Shown: in pieces, positions 1-6,874 of the stretch
How the letters are laid out: each line of letters starts with the position of its first letter
Numbering within the stretch: the stretch's first letter is position 1
Source: JAADHY01 sp964428935
GTDB taxonomy: Bacteria > Planctomycetota > Planctomycetia > Planctomycetales > Planctomycetaceae
Length of the DNA stretch: 16,232 nucleotides
Assembly (NCBI GenBank): GCA_964428935.1
Contig: CAYSAG010000098.1
Location: 1 to 16,232, forward strand
Direction: 5' to 3'
The notes under the pieces: model-generated
Databases searched by the model: none
Seen by the model: only the letters and a program-made list of their open reading frames with translations
Told to the model about the DNA's origin: nothing
Translations under genes and position numbers: made by a program

Positions 1-1
1 T

Positions 2-919
2 GGATGGGTTGGGGGGGCCCTACGAGGCACAATATATCCCTCCACGACACTCTTCCGCAAGTACCCCTCGACGCAGTACCTGGACCAAGCCACTCGGCGG
101 CTGTTCCAAATCGCTCGGCTGTGGCTGGGAGCGGACGAGTTTGAGGAGGTCGGGGAAATTCAGCAGGTGGCGGCCGAAGACGACGCCCCGAAGAAACTTC
201 CCCAGGTCCGCGCTGTTCCGCTGGTGCCGAACTTCTACGACCGACGTCGCCCCGTCGTCGACGCCAGCGGACACGCGCTGCGTGCGTTGAAGGCCATTTG
301 GCTGAACGACCCCACCGGTCCGCTGGCCGACGACGCACTCATGCTGGCGGCCACCTACCAGCTCCGCAAAGGACGCTACACCGAGGCCGACCACCTGTTC
401 AAAGTGCTGCGGGAAGAGTACCCCGACAGCCCTCACCTGGCCAACGCCTTCCTGTTGGGCTCGCACGTCAAACTGATGTCCTACCAAGGGGCGGAGTACG
501 ACGAGCAGGCGTTGCTGGAAGCCGAAAAGCTGAAAAAGACCGCCTTGCAGCTCTTCCCGGACCTGAAAGAGAAAGAGCGGCTGAAAAAGGAGTTGAAGCA
601 GATTGAGCTGGAGAAGGCCGAGCGGGACTGGAAGCGGGTCGAGTTCTACTTGAGAAAGCGAAAGCCGCAGGCGGCGGCCGTTTACTGCCGGCTCCTCTTG
701 CAAGAGCACCCGGACACGCCGTACGCCGAGAAGGCCAAGCAGGTGCTGGCGAAGTTGACCAGCGAGCCGGGGTCGGTTCGGTTGAGAGACTCCGACAGCC
801 GGCGACTGGTTCCCGTGCCCAAACTGAAGCTGCCCAAACTGAAACCCGCGCCGGCCAGCCCGTCGTCGGCTCCGACCGACTCGGGGAGCGACGAGGGGCG
901 AGTGAAACTTTCCGGCTAG
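2..919 (+). CDS. TPR-repeat protein, BamD-like outer-membrane assembly factor (5' end missing)
   Basis: The reading frame is open from base 2 to the TAG at 917-919 and its start lies left of the window. The protein is helical and rich in TPR-like repeats. One segment reads ADDALMLAATYQLRKGRY, followed by EADHLFKVLREEYPDSP, and a later one runs AAAVYCRLLLQEHPDTPYAEKAK. This is the pattern of BamD/YfiO-type proteins, which work in outer-membrane protein assembly. The last 50 or so residues are rich in Pro, Ser and Lys and look disordered. The gene sits 21 bp before an LptE-like lipoprotein on the same strand, and planctomycete genomes often pair these two, which supports an envelope role. The first 40 bases read less convincingly in this frame than the rest (see findings). 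The TPR-type call is firm; the BamD role is inferred. Confidence 0.72.
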   Translation, partial: GWVGGALRGTIYPSTTLFRKYPSTQYLDQATRRLFQIARLWLGADEFEEVGEIQQVAAEDDAPKKLPQVRAVPLVPNFYDRRRPVVDASGHALRALKAIWLNDPTGPLADDALMLAATYQLRKGRYTEADHLFKVLREEYPDSPHLANAFLLGSHVKLMSYQGAEYDEQALLEAEKLKKTALQLFPDLKEKERLKKELKQIELEKAERDWKRVEFYLRKRKPQAAAVYCRLLLQEHPDTPYAEKAKQVLAKLTSEPGSVRLRDSDSRRLVPVPKLKLPKLKPAPASPSSAPTDSGSDEGRVKLSG

Positions 920-940
920 CCATTGACGGACCGCTGACTC

Positions 941-1513
941 ATGCTGCACGTGGCTCGGCAAGCACCCTCGAACACTTGCCCGAACCGGCTCGTCGCGCCG
1001 GTCCGACTGGCCGTCGTTGCGGCCGCGGTGTGGCTGGCGGCCGCGTCCGGGTGCGGCTACCTGGTCGGCGACGGTTTCCCACCCGAAATTCGCAGCGTCT
1101 ACGTGCCAGTCTTTCAGTCGGAAAGCTTTCGACGGGGCATTGAGCTGCAGCTGACCGAGGCCGTGCAGCGGGAAATCCAGAAGCGGACCCATTTCCGACT
1201 GGCGGAGCGTTCCGAAGCAGACACCGAGCTGACGGGACGAATCATTGAAGTCCGGAAGCGGGCGTTGAGCGAGTCGCAGTACGACGACCCCCGCACGCTG
1301 CAACTGTCGCTGGCCGTCGAGGTGACGTGGCGAGACCTACGCAGCGGCCGAGTGCTGGCGCAGCAGACTTTTCCGCTGGAGCCTTCGGCTGTCCAACTGG
1401 TCGCTCAAACTCAGTTCTCTCCCGAAATCGGCCAGTCGCTCGCAACGGCTCAACACGAACTGGTCAACCAGTTGGCCCGACGAATCGTCAACATGATGGA
1501 AACACCGTGGTGA
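941..1513 (+). CDS. lptE: LptE-like LPS-assembly lipoprotein
   Basis: 190 residues. The N-terminus has basic residues (R16, R22), a hydrophobic stretch at about 17-36 and then ASGC with the candidate lipidated cysteine at C38, so it is probably a lipoprotein. The lipobox is imperfect, with Ala rather than Leu at -3. The mature part starts GYLVGDGFPPEIRSVYVPVF and continues with FRRGIELQLTEAVQREI and ADTELTGRIIEV. These are typical of the LptE family, which plugs the LptD translocon in the outer membrane. The ATG at 941 follows the TPR gene by 21 bp, with no clear Shine-Dalgarno sequence, so co-transcription is likely. The gene converges on moxR with 74 bp between the stops. The family call is fairly secure; a role in LPS export as such is inferred, because LPS chemistry in Planctomycetes is poorly known. 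Confidence 0.78.
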   Translation: MLHVARQAPSNTCPNRLVAPVRLAVVAAAVWLAAASGCGYLVGDGFPPEIRSVYVPVFQSESFRRGIELQLTEAVQREIQKRTHFRLAERSEADTELTGRIIEVRKRALSESQYDDPRTLQLSLAVEVTWRDLRSGRVLAQQTFPLEPSAVQLVAQTQFSPEIGQSLATAQHELVNQLARRIVNMMETPW

Positions 1514-1587
1514 CGGCGCCGCTTGTCGACGAAGGAGGGCATTGTCGGGTGTGCGGACGACCGTCCGGTTCTCGTGCCGGGCCACCG

Positions 1588-2661
1588 TCACGGTTTCACC
1601 AGCCGTTCGGCCCGCTCGTGCAGCTCGACCGGGACGTGCTTGAGCAGCATGTCAATCAGGTCGTCGGGCGAGACGTTTTCGCTGTCGGCGCGGAAGGTCG
1701 TCACCAGCCGGTGCCGCAGCACGGGGTGAGCGACGCCTCGAACGTCCTCCACTTTGACGAAAAAACGTCCGTGCAGAATGGCCCGCGCTTTGGCGCCGAC
1801 AATCAAGTACTGTCCGGCTCGCGGCCCGGCTCCCCACGACACGTAATGCTTGACGAACGGCGGTGCCTCCGGCTCCTCCGGTCTGGTTGCTCGCACCAGG
1901 TCCCGCGCGTAGACGTAAACGTGCTCCGGCACCGGCACCTTCCGCACCACTTCTTGCAAGGCCAGGATTTGTCGCGCGCTGAGCACCGGAGTCAGCTTGG
2001 GCTCGTCGGCGCCGGTCGTCTGCTTCAGAATGAGCAACTCTTCCTCGCTGCTGGGGTACTTCACGACCACGTTGAACATGAAGCGGTCCAACTGCGCTTC
2101 GGGCAGCGGGTAAGTGCCTTCTTGCTCAATGGGATTTTGGGTAGCCAACACGAAGAACGGGCTGGGGAGCCGGTAGGTGCTGGACCCGACGGTGACCTGT
2201 CGCTCTTGCATGGCCTCCAGTAAAGCCGCTTGGGTTTTCGGCGGCGTCCGGTTGATTTCGTCGGCCAGCAGGACGTTCGTGAACAACGGCCCCTGCATGA
2301 AACGAAACGTCCGGCGACCGGTCTCCGGGTCGTCTTGCAGGACGTCAGTACCGGTAATGTCGGACGGCATCAGGTCGGGCGTGAACTGGATTCGACGGAA
2401 CGACAGGCGAAGAATGCGGGCAATGGTGCTCACCAACAGGGTCTTCGCCAGACCGGGAACACCGACCAACAGACAGTGACCGCGACTGAACAACGAAATG
2501 AGCAATTGGTCGACCACTTCGCGCTGACCGACAATGACCTTCCCGATTTCCTCCCGCATGCGAGCGTAGGCGGCCGCCAGCCCTTTGATGGCTTGAGCTT
2601 CCAGCTCGCGCGGGTCGGGGTTGCGACCTGCCGGACCGGTCTGTTCGTGTTCCTGGTTCAT
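1588..2661 (-). CDS. moxR: MoxR-family AAA+ ATPase
   Basis: 357 residues from the chosen ATG at 2661. Numbered from the alternative GTG at 2670, it has Walker A GVPGLAKT (70-77), Walker B VLLADEINR (133-141), sensor 1 LATQNP (175-180) and the LDRF arginine at about R196. These are all MoxR hallmarks. MoxR ATPases act as chaperone-like factors, often for von Willebrand factor A proteins. The ATG at 2661 is preferred over the GTG because AGAGGTGA lies 5 nt upstream of it and would overlap the GTG itself. The FHA gene is upstream on the same strand, about 280 bp away. The usual DUF58 and VWA partners are absent here, because the gene ends facing the convergent lptE. The motifs are intact, so the ATPase should be active. 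Confidence 0.93.
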   Translation of the reverse strand: MNQEHEQTGPAGRNPDPRELEAQAIKGLAAAYARMREEIGKVIVGQREVVDQLLISLFSRGHCLLVGVPGLAKTLLVSTIARILRLSFRRIQFTPDLMPSDITGTDVLQDDPETGRRTFRFMQGPLFTNVLLADEINRTPPKTQAALLEAMQERQVTVGSSTYRLPSPFFVLATQNPIEQEGTYPLPEAQLDRFMFNVVVKYPSSEEELLILKQTTGADEPKLTPVLSARQILALQEVVRKVPVPEHVYVYARDLVRATRPEEPEAPPFVKHYVSWGAGPRAGQYLIVGAKARAILHGRFFVKVEDVRGVAHPVLRHRLVTTFRADSENVSPDDLIDMLLKHVPVELHERAERLVKP

Positions 2662-2944
2662 TCGAGTCACCTCTTGTCACACCGAGCAACAGGTTGTGGC
2701 ACCGGTCGCGAACAAGCGACAGGCGGGCCTTTGTCCGCGGCGCGTCGGCCGGACACGAGCGAGTGGTCAGTTGTCTTGCGGGCCAGCAGAGTCTTTCTGG
2801 CAGTCGCGAAAGTGCAGCGAGCCGCAGGGTCCGAGGGTGGGAATGCTTGGGTCGACTCGGCGGTGTCAGCGAAGCTCCGACGAAGACAGTTTGACCGCCT
2901 TCCGCCCGGGCTCGACTGGCGTCGAGTGCTTGCAGTCCTCGACC
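2662..2944. other. Spacer between the FHA gene and moxR
   Basis: No convincing gene is visible here. Just after the FHA stop there is a perfect 6-bp hairpin, CTCGAC-TGGC-GTCGAG, at 2911-2926. It has no U-tract on either strand, so I do not call it a terminator. I could not pick out a promoter for moxR. Confidence 0.5.
2667..2674 (-). promoter_or_regulatory. Shine-Dalgarno site deciding the moxR start
   Basis: The minus strand reads AGAGGTGA 5 nt before the ATG at 2661. The GTG start at 2670 falls inside this purine-rich motif, so the ATG is the better start. Confidence 0.6.
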
Positions 2945-3481
2945 TTACGGGTCGGCCAACGGAATGCTGGCGTCGGGGTCGTCGTGAGCCGAGTCGATTG
3001 GAATGTACAGGTTGCTGCTGGACGGAGGCTGTTGCGACTGCGCGTCGTCCTCCGGACCGCCCGCCGCTTCGTCTTTCGCCGTTCCGTCTGACTCGTCCGA
3101 CTCGGAAATCGGAATGGGGTAGTCGGGGAAAGACGCTGGCTCTTCCGTTCGGAGGCCGCTCTCCGCTGGCGGCAGCCGCCCGTCTTCCTCACCTGCCGTT
3201 CGCTGGACCACGTACTTGACGTCGGCAATGGCCACCTCGTCGCCCGGCTTCAAGAACGCTTCCCGTTCAATCCGTCGACCGTTGACCCAGACGCCGTTCA
3301 AGCTGCCCAGGTCGCGAATCAAGCAACGGTCTCCGAGCAGGACCAGGCAACAGTGCTTTCGCGAGACCTTCAGACTGTGGCGAATGACCACGTCACAGCT
3401 TGGGTGCCGTCCCACCAGCACAATTGTCTCGTCGACTCGGATTGGCGGACCTTCGTCGACCGGAAGCAAAGTAACCGGCAT
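2945..3481 (-). CDS. FHA-domain protein with acidic disordered tail
   Basis: 178 residues from the ATG at 3481. A longer reading from 3541 adds 20 residues unlike an FHA N-terminus, so the internal ATG is preferred; AGGAG lies about 10 nt upstream. The FHA domain covers about residues 5-95. Its phosphothreonine-binding signature is complete: GRHPSCD (24-30), SRKH (40-43) and NGVWVNG (62-68). Such domains bind phosphothreonine peptides and link a partner to Ser/Thr kinase signalling. The C-terminal half is rich in Asp, Glu, Ser and Pro and looks disordered. There is no signal peptide or membrane segment, so it is probably cytoplasmic. It precedes moxR on the same strand, which suggests a regulator or adaptor of that ATPase, though the 280-bp gap leaves co-transcription open. 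Confidence 0.88.
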   Translation of the reverse strand: MPVTLLPVDEGPPIRVDETIVLVGRHPSCDVVIRHSLKVSRKHCCLVLLGDRCLIRDLGSLNGVWVNGRRIEREAFLKPGDEVAIADVKYVVQRTAGEEDGRLPPAESGLRTEEPASFPDYPIPISESDESDGTAKDEAAGGPEDDAQSQQPPSSSNLYIPIDSAHDDPDASIPLADP

Positions 3482-4432
3482 TGCTGTCGGGCTCCTGCGC
3501 ACCTCACTGGCTGCACCGAACGGCTCGCCGCACCCCCACACACGTCCGGACGCGGCCCGTCGTCAGCTCTTCGAGGCCCTCTTGGCTGCGGCTTGCGAGC
3601 TGCCTGGGCGTGCCGACCGGCTGCGGCCGGCCTCCGCTGCCTCTCACGCCCGCCGACTCGTCACGAGACGCCTCGAAGCGTTGAAGGCCTGGTGTCGAGC
3701 CGCGCCGTTGCGTTCGCAAACCATCCGCCTTTCCGCTAACCAACGGAACTGTCTGCGGCGTTCCGGCCGCGCCGACGACACTCGGTTCTCAGCGACCGAC
3801 GCCGCCTTGTTTTCGAAACGGAACTGACTTGAGGGTGTCCGGGAATGCGTCCGCGTTTCTCCGCGGACTCGCGGGGTTGGGAGCGACCAGACGCGCCTTT
3901 TTGAGCTGGCTGCGAAACGCCGGCCAGCAGCGGCCATGCGAAAGCGTCGCCCTCCACAATTCGCGGACACCCTCGCCTACTGACCAGTGCTCCGCGGTGC
4001 CACGCAGATTCTCACACACCCCCGCAGTGTGGGCAGTCGGAAGCGAGCGAACGCAAGAGCCCACTTCTCCAGCCGGGTGCGTCGACGCGCCGCAGTTGGT
4101 CCGACCGACAACGCCTCGAACCGACAAACCGCTCAGACCAACCCACCGGCTCCAGTCCACACACGCCGACCAGCGGACGAGACAAGAAACGACAACGTAC
4201 GAAAGACAAAAGCTTCAGACTTCATGGTATTACACGGGGCCGGGCAGCCGCAATGGAAGCGGTGCGGACGGTTGGTGGACGGACGTTTTTTCTTTCGGGT
4301 CCTGACGGTTGCGCCTCGACCGCTCTGCGAATGACCTTCTCGGACCCCGTGTGCAAAAAGGCCGACAGCGTCCGGCAAGTCGTCGGAGGCTGTCGGCCCG
4401 TGCTGCTCGACGCGTTGGCTGGCTGGACCGGC
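3482..4432. other. Gene-poor stretch of about 950 bp
   Basis: Open frames on both strands here give Arg/Ser/Pro-rich translations with no recognisable domain, so I annotate no gene. The best coding-like part is on the plus strand at about 3541-3827 (segment RQLFEALLAAACELPG), but that frame begins inside the FHA gene on the opposite strand and has no start signal of its own. The right end holds the terminator of the coiled-coil operon (4355-4398). The promoter of the FHA gene should lie at the left end, but I see no clear -35/-10 pair. Confidence 0.45.
4355..4398 (-). terminator. Rho-independent terminator of the coiled-coil operon
   Basis: On the minus strand GGCCGACAGC (4398-4389) pairs perfectly with GCTGTCGGCC (4369-4360) across a 19-nt loop, and a run of five U follows (4359-4355). 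It lies 35 bp past the stop of the 48-residue gene. There is no U-tract on the plus-strand side, so it acts in one direction. Confidence 0.82.
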
Positions 4433-4579
4433 TTACGGAGCCAAGGTCCACCCGTAGCTCTTCAGCTCCAAGGCCAAGAAAATGCACCCGATTGCCAGCG
4501 CGGCGACGGACAGAATCAACATGGCCACGTAAATGTCGGGTGTGGGGTTGCTGCGTGGTTCAGAGCTTCGTGGTGACAT
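4433..4579 (-). CDS. Small single-pass membrane protein (48 aa)
   Basis: A 48-residue frame runs from the ATG at 4579 to the TAA at 4433. The N-terminus (MSPRSSEPRSNPTPD) is polar and Pro-rich. A single hydrophobic helix follows at about residues 16-37 (IYVAMLILSVAALAIG and on), and the tail ends ELKSYGWTLAP. The ATG lies 20 nt inside the end of the upstream coiled-coil gene, with AAGGG 5 nt before it, so translational coupling is likely. It is the last gene before a strong terminator, which further supports a real gene. I recall similar small proteins with an SEPRSNP-like start and a DIYV helix in other Planctomycetes, but cannot verify that here. Function is unknown; a membrane partner of the two coiled-coil proteins is a reasonable inference. 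Confidence 0.78.
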   Translation of the reverse strand: MSPRSSEPRSNPTPDIYVAMLILSVAALAIGCIFLALELKSYGWTLAP

Positions 4580-5426
4580 TGTCGCCCTTTTCGATTACGC
4601 CGTTCCGAGACCGTTCGATGACCGTTCCGACTGCCTCGTCCGGAGTGACCAGTTCGATTCGCACGACGCCCAAGAATCGGGGTCGCTGCGCACCGGTGCC
4701 CGGACGGTAGACGTACACCTTGTGTCCTTTCAGCAGGCCGTCGTCGCTGCCAATGGAAATGCGTACCCAGTCGAGCCCGCTGCGTGGGTCGCGTTTGGTT
4801 TCGAGGACCTTTCCAAGGACCAGCGGCGGCGGCGTCTGCTCGCTGACGTACGCTCGCGGGTCCGTCTCCAGCCCGTTCACCCGGACGACCTTTTCCAGGA
4901 ACGCGAGCTGCTGCAGGACCTGCTCGTGCTTTTCTTGGAACCGCTCCATGCGTGTCCGCAGCGTGTACAGCTCATCCTCCAGCGACCGGTTTCGGGCAAT
5001 CATGTCGTCCAGGTCTTTTTGCAGCTTCTCGTTGATTCGGCGCTGCTCGAGTGCTTCTTTGCGGCGTTCGCGAGCCTCCTCGCCGGCAATGGCCGCCAAG
5101 GCTCGCTCGGTGTTGAGCTGTGTCTTGGTGGTGTCCAGCTCGGCGGTGCGAGCAGCCAACTGCTGACGAAGAATGCGGACTTCGTTTTCGGCCAAGTTCG
5201 CTCGGTTCTGCTCGTCCTGCAGCTTGGCCGTCATTTCGTCTTTGAACTGCTGGTACTCTTCCTCCAGGTCGTTGAACTCGGACTCCTTCTGTTGCAGTTG
5301 CTGCTCCAGCTGAGCGGCGTGCTCCTTCCAGTTCTGCTGCGTGCTGTAGACTGCCGCAGCGAAGGCCATGAAGCACACGCTCAACACCAACTGGACGAAA
5401 ATCAAAATTCGACCGACGAAGGTCAT
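4560..5426 (-). CDS. Membrane-anchored coiled-coil protein with C-terminal beta-rich domain
   Basis: 288 residues. One transmembrane segment lies at about 5-27 (ILIFVQLVLSVCFMAFAA). A long heptad-rich coiled coil spans about 32-185 (for example AAQLEQQLQQKESEFNDLEE). A C-terminal domain of about 95 residues follows, with VRISIGSDDGLLKGHKVYVY, FLGVVRIELV and GVIEKGDNVTT. That Gly-Val-rich pattern recalls the beta domains of MreC-like proteins, but the resemblance is loose. No lipobox or cleavage site is visible, so it is probably anchored in the inner membrane with the coil in the periplasm. GGGAG lies 7 nt before the ATG. It is the middle gene of the operon, 33 bp after the first and overlapping the third by 20 nt. 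Function is unknown; Smc-like labels would only reflect the coiled coil. Confidence 0.85.
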   Translation of the reverse strand: MTFVGRILIFVQLVLSVCFMAFAAAVYSTQQNWKEHAAQLEQQLQQKESEFNDLEEEYQQFKDEMTAKLQDEQNRANLAENEVRILRQQLAARTAELDTTKTQLNTERALAAIAGEEARERRKEALEQRRINEKLQKDLDDMIARNRSLEDELYTLRTRMERFQEKHEQVLQQLAFLEKVVRVNGLETDPRAYVSEQTPPPLVLGKVLETKRDPRSGLDWVRISIGSDDGLLKGHKVYVYRPGTGAQRPRFLGVVRIELVTPDEAVGTVIERSRNGVIEKGDNVTTKL

Positions 5427-5459
5427 CGGATGTCTCCCGAAACACGACCACCGGTTGCG

Positions 5460-6182
5460 TTACCTGAGAGCAGTCTCCCCTCGCCGCGCCTCCGTGCTTC
5501 GGGCTCCTGTTTCCGGCTCCTCGTACGGCGTCCGCTGCTGACGTTCCAGCTGCTGTTTTCTACGCTCCAGCCGTTCGTTGACGCCGTCCAGCCGGGTCAA
5601 GAAGTCGACCAGTCGCTTTTTCTGTTCCGACAACTGGAACGACTCGGTCTGAATGGCTTCCAGGTAGGACCGGAGTCGGTAGACGTCCTCCCGTCGCCGG
5701 TCAGCCTCACGCCGCAACGCCAGCGCTTCCTGAGCCACCTGGTCGCCTCGTTTGGCCACCTGGTCGATTCGCTGCTGCAGCTGTTGCAGTTCGGCCTCGA
5801 GCTGCTTCAGCCGAGCGTCCAGTCCGGCCTGGTCGACCGGAACCAGTGCCGAAATGACTTCGATTCGAGCCTGAACTTGGGGAATGCGTTCCGACAGTTT
5901 CGACAACTCCTCCCGCTGAGCCGCAATTTGGTCGGCCCGTGCGGCCAGGACCGCCTCGGCCAGAATGGGCGTCGGCGACCCGACCGTTTCGCCGTCCCGC
6001 CGCCGTTTCACGGTCCACCGAGGCGACTGGTCACCAGACAGCTCAAAAACGTAGTCCTTCTCCAACGGACGCTTCTCGGCCTCCCAGTTGTAACCGCCTG
6101 CGGAGTTCACCAGGGCAACCCCCAAGAAAGTGAGGCTGCCGAACAGAATGAACACCGTCAGGACTTTGCCGATCTTGGTCAT
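5460..6182 (-). CDS. Membrane-anchored coiled-coil protein (first gene of operon)
   Basis: 240 residues. MTKIGK is followed by a hydrophobic helix at about 7-27 (VLTVFILFGSLTFLGVALV), then a short region with YNWEAEKRPLEKDYVFEL. A coiled coil runs from about residue 75 to 220 (for example LKQLEAELQQLQQRIDQVAK and RLERRKQQLERQQ). The tail is charged and probably disordered. It shares its plan, one anchor and one long coil, with the next gene, so the two may form a heteromeric coil. It has no enzyme motif. It is the promoter-proximal gene: a consensus-like promoter lies at 6230-6259 and GAGG lies 9 nt before the ATG. I do not recognise a named family. Confidence 0.85.
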   Translation of the reverse strand: MTKIGKVLTVFILFGSLTFLGVALVNSAGGYNWEAEKRPLEKDYVFELSGDQSPRWTVKRRRDGETVGSPTPILAEAVLAARADQIAAQREELSKLSERIPQVQARIEVISALVPVDQAGLDARLKQLEAELQQLQQRIDQVAKRGDQVAQEALALRREADRRREDVYRLRSYLEAIQTESFQLSEQKKRLVDFLTRLDGVNERLERRKQQLERQQRTPYEEPETGARSTEARRGETALR

Positions 6183-6229
6183 CGGGGTAGACCTCAGAAG
6201 GTGAAGGGACAGCGAAAGTTGCGTCGAAA

Positions 6230-6259
6230 ATTATAAACCACCCGAAAAACGACCGTCAA
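6230..6259 (-). promoter_or_regulatory. Sigma70-type promoter of the coiled-coil operon
   Basis: The minus strand has TTGACG (-35, 6259-6254), an 18-bp spacer and a perfect TATAAT (-10, 6235-6230). Transcription should start near 6223 and give a leader of about 40 nt before the ATG at 6182, with GAGG at 6192-6195. Confidence 0.82.
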
Positions 6260-6874
6260 TTTGTCAGCCCGTTGTGCCCCTCGCTCGTCCCGAGCCGCTG
6301 CAGCCGCAGCCCGCCGTTTCCGAACAACGGTTACAACGCGACGGCAGCCCTACGGAACCGGTTTCCGTCGACAGGCAGCCGGCCATTCTACCACTGCACC
6401 GCCCCCCTTGCACGTTTTTTCCGGGCCGTCGTCTTGCGGGCAGTCGGCCCCGCTGCGACAGTTGGCCCGGCGGCTTGAACCGGTTCCCGGCGCGGTCTCC
6501 GCGCGAACCGACGGCGCAGACTACGGCAAGGTGGCGCGAAACCACGCCGTTGTTTTCTTCGGTTACAGAAAGGCCGACGGTGGCGTCCGGGAGAAGCGAA
6601 ACACGGCCGGCCGGCGATTTGAGGTCGGGCAGAGCAGTTTTGCTCGTTGGTCGGTTCGTGCGGGGTCGACACGGAGCGCAAGAAAAAAGCCCGGCTCGAA
6701 AAGAGAGGCCTCCTTGCCCGTGCTGTCCTCCTTGAGTGCCTGAGAGCAATTCGCGAGTGCCTGAGAGCAATTCCTTGGAGGCAGGTTCGTGCACGGTCGA
6801 AGGGCTTTGTGGGCCTTCTCGAGAAGCCGGGCGCTGAGTGAGCGTACCCAGAATCGACTGCGGGAATCCTCCTG
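6260..6874. other. Gene-poor stretch between mraZ and the coiled-coil operon promoter
   Basis: About 615 bp. I see no convincing gene or RNA: the open frames are Arg/Pro/Ser-rich and lie partly antisense to or out of frame with mraZ. It contains a near-tandem repeat (6734-6773), a 12-bp palindrome CTTCTCGAGAAG (6813-6824) and, on the minus strand, a GGGC plus six-U stretch near 6675-6685. That stretch may be a weak or decayed terminator for mraZ, but its stem is poor. Confidence 0.45.
6734..6773. repeat. Two-copy direct repeat, 21-bp period
   Basis: GAGTGCCTGAGAGCAATTC occurs at 6734-6752 and again at 6755-6773. The copies are identical over 19 bp and separated by 2 bp. It lies about 100 bp downstream of the mraZ stop. 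No function is evident. Confidence 0.8.

Noticed and set aside
20..1303. A 427-codon minus-strand open frame
   Set aside because: It is antisense to the TPR and LptE-like genes and has no recognisable motif.
1554..1568. Small hairpin between the lptE and moxR stops as a bidirectional terminator
   Set aside because: The stem is about 5 bp (CGGAC/GTCCG) and there is no U-tract on either side.
2911..2926. Hairpin after the FHA stop as a terminator
   Set aside because: The 6-bp stem has no U-tract on the minus strand.
3216..3827. A 203-codon plus-strand open frame
   Set aside because: Its first half is antisense to the FHA gene. The second half looks mildly coding but has no start signal and no family.
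4533..6236. A 567-codon plus-strand open frame
   Set aside because: It is the mirror of the two coiled-coil genes. Gln/Glu-rich codons read backwards give Leu-rich sequence with no domain.
6675..6700. Terminator of mraZ on the minus strand
   Set aside because: There is a six-U run after GGGC, but I could not build a stem longer than about 5 bp with a bulge.
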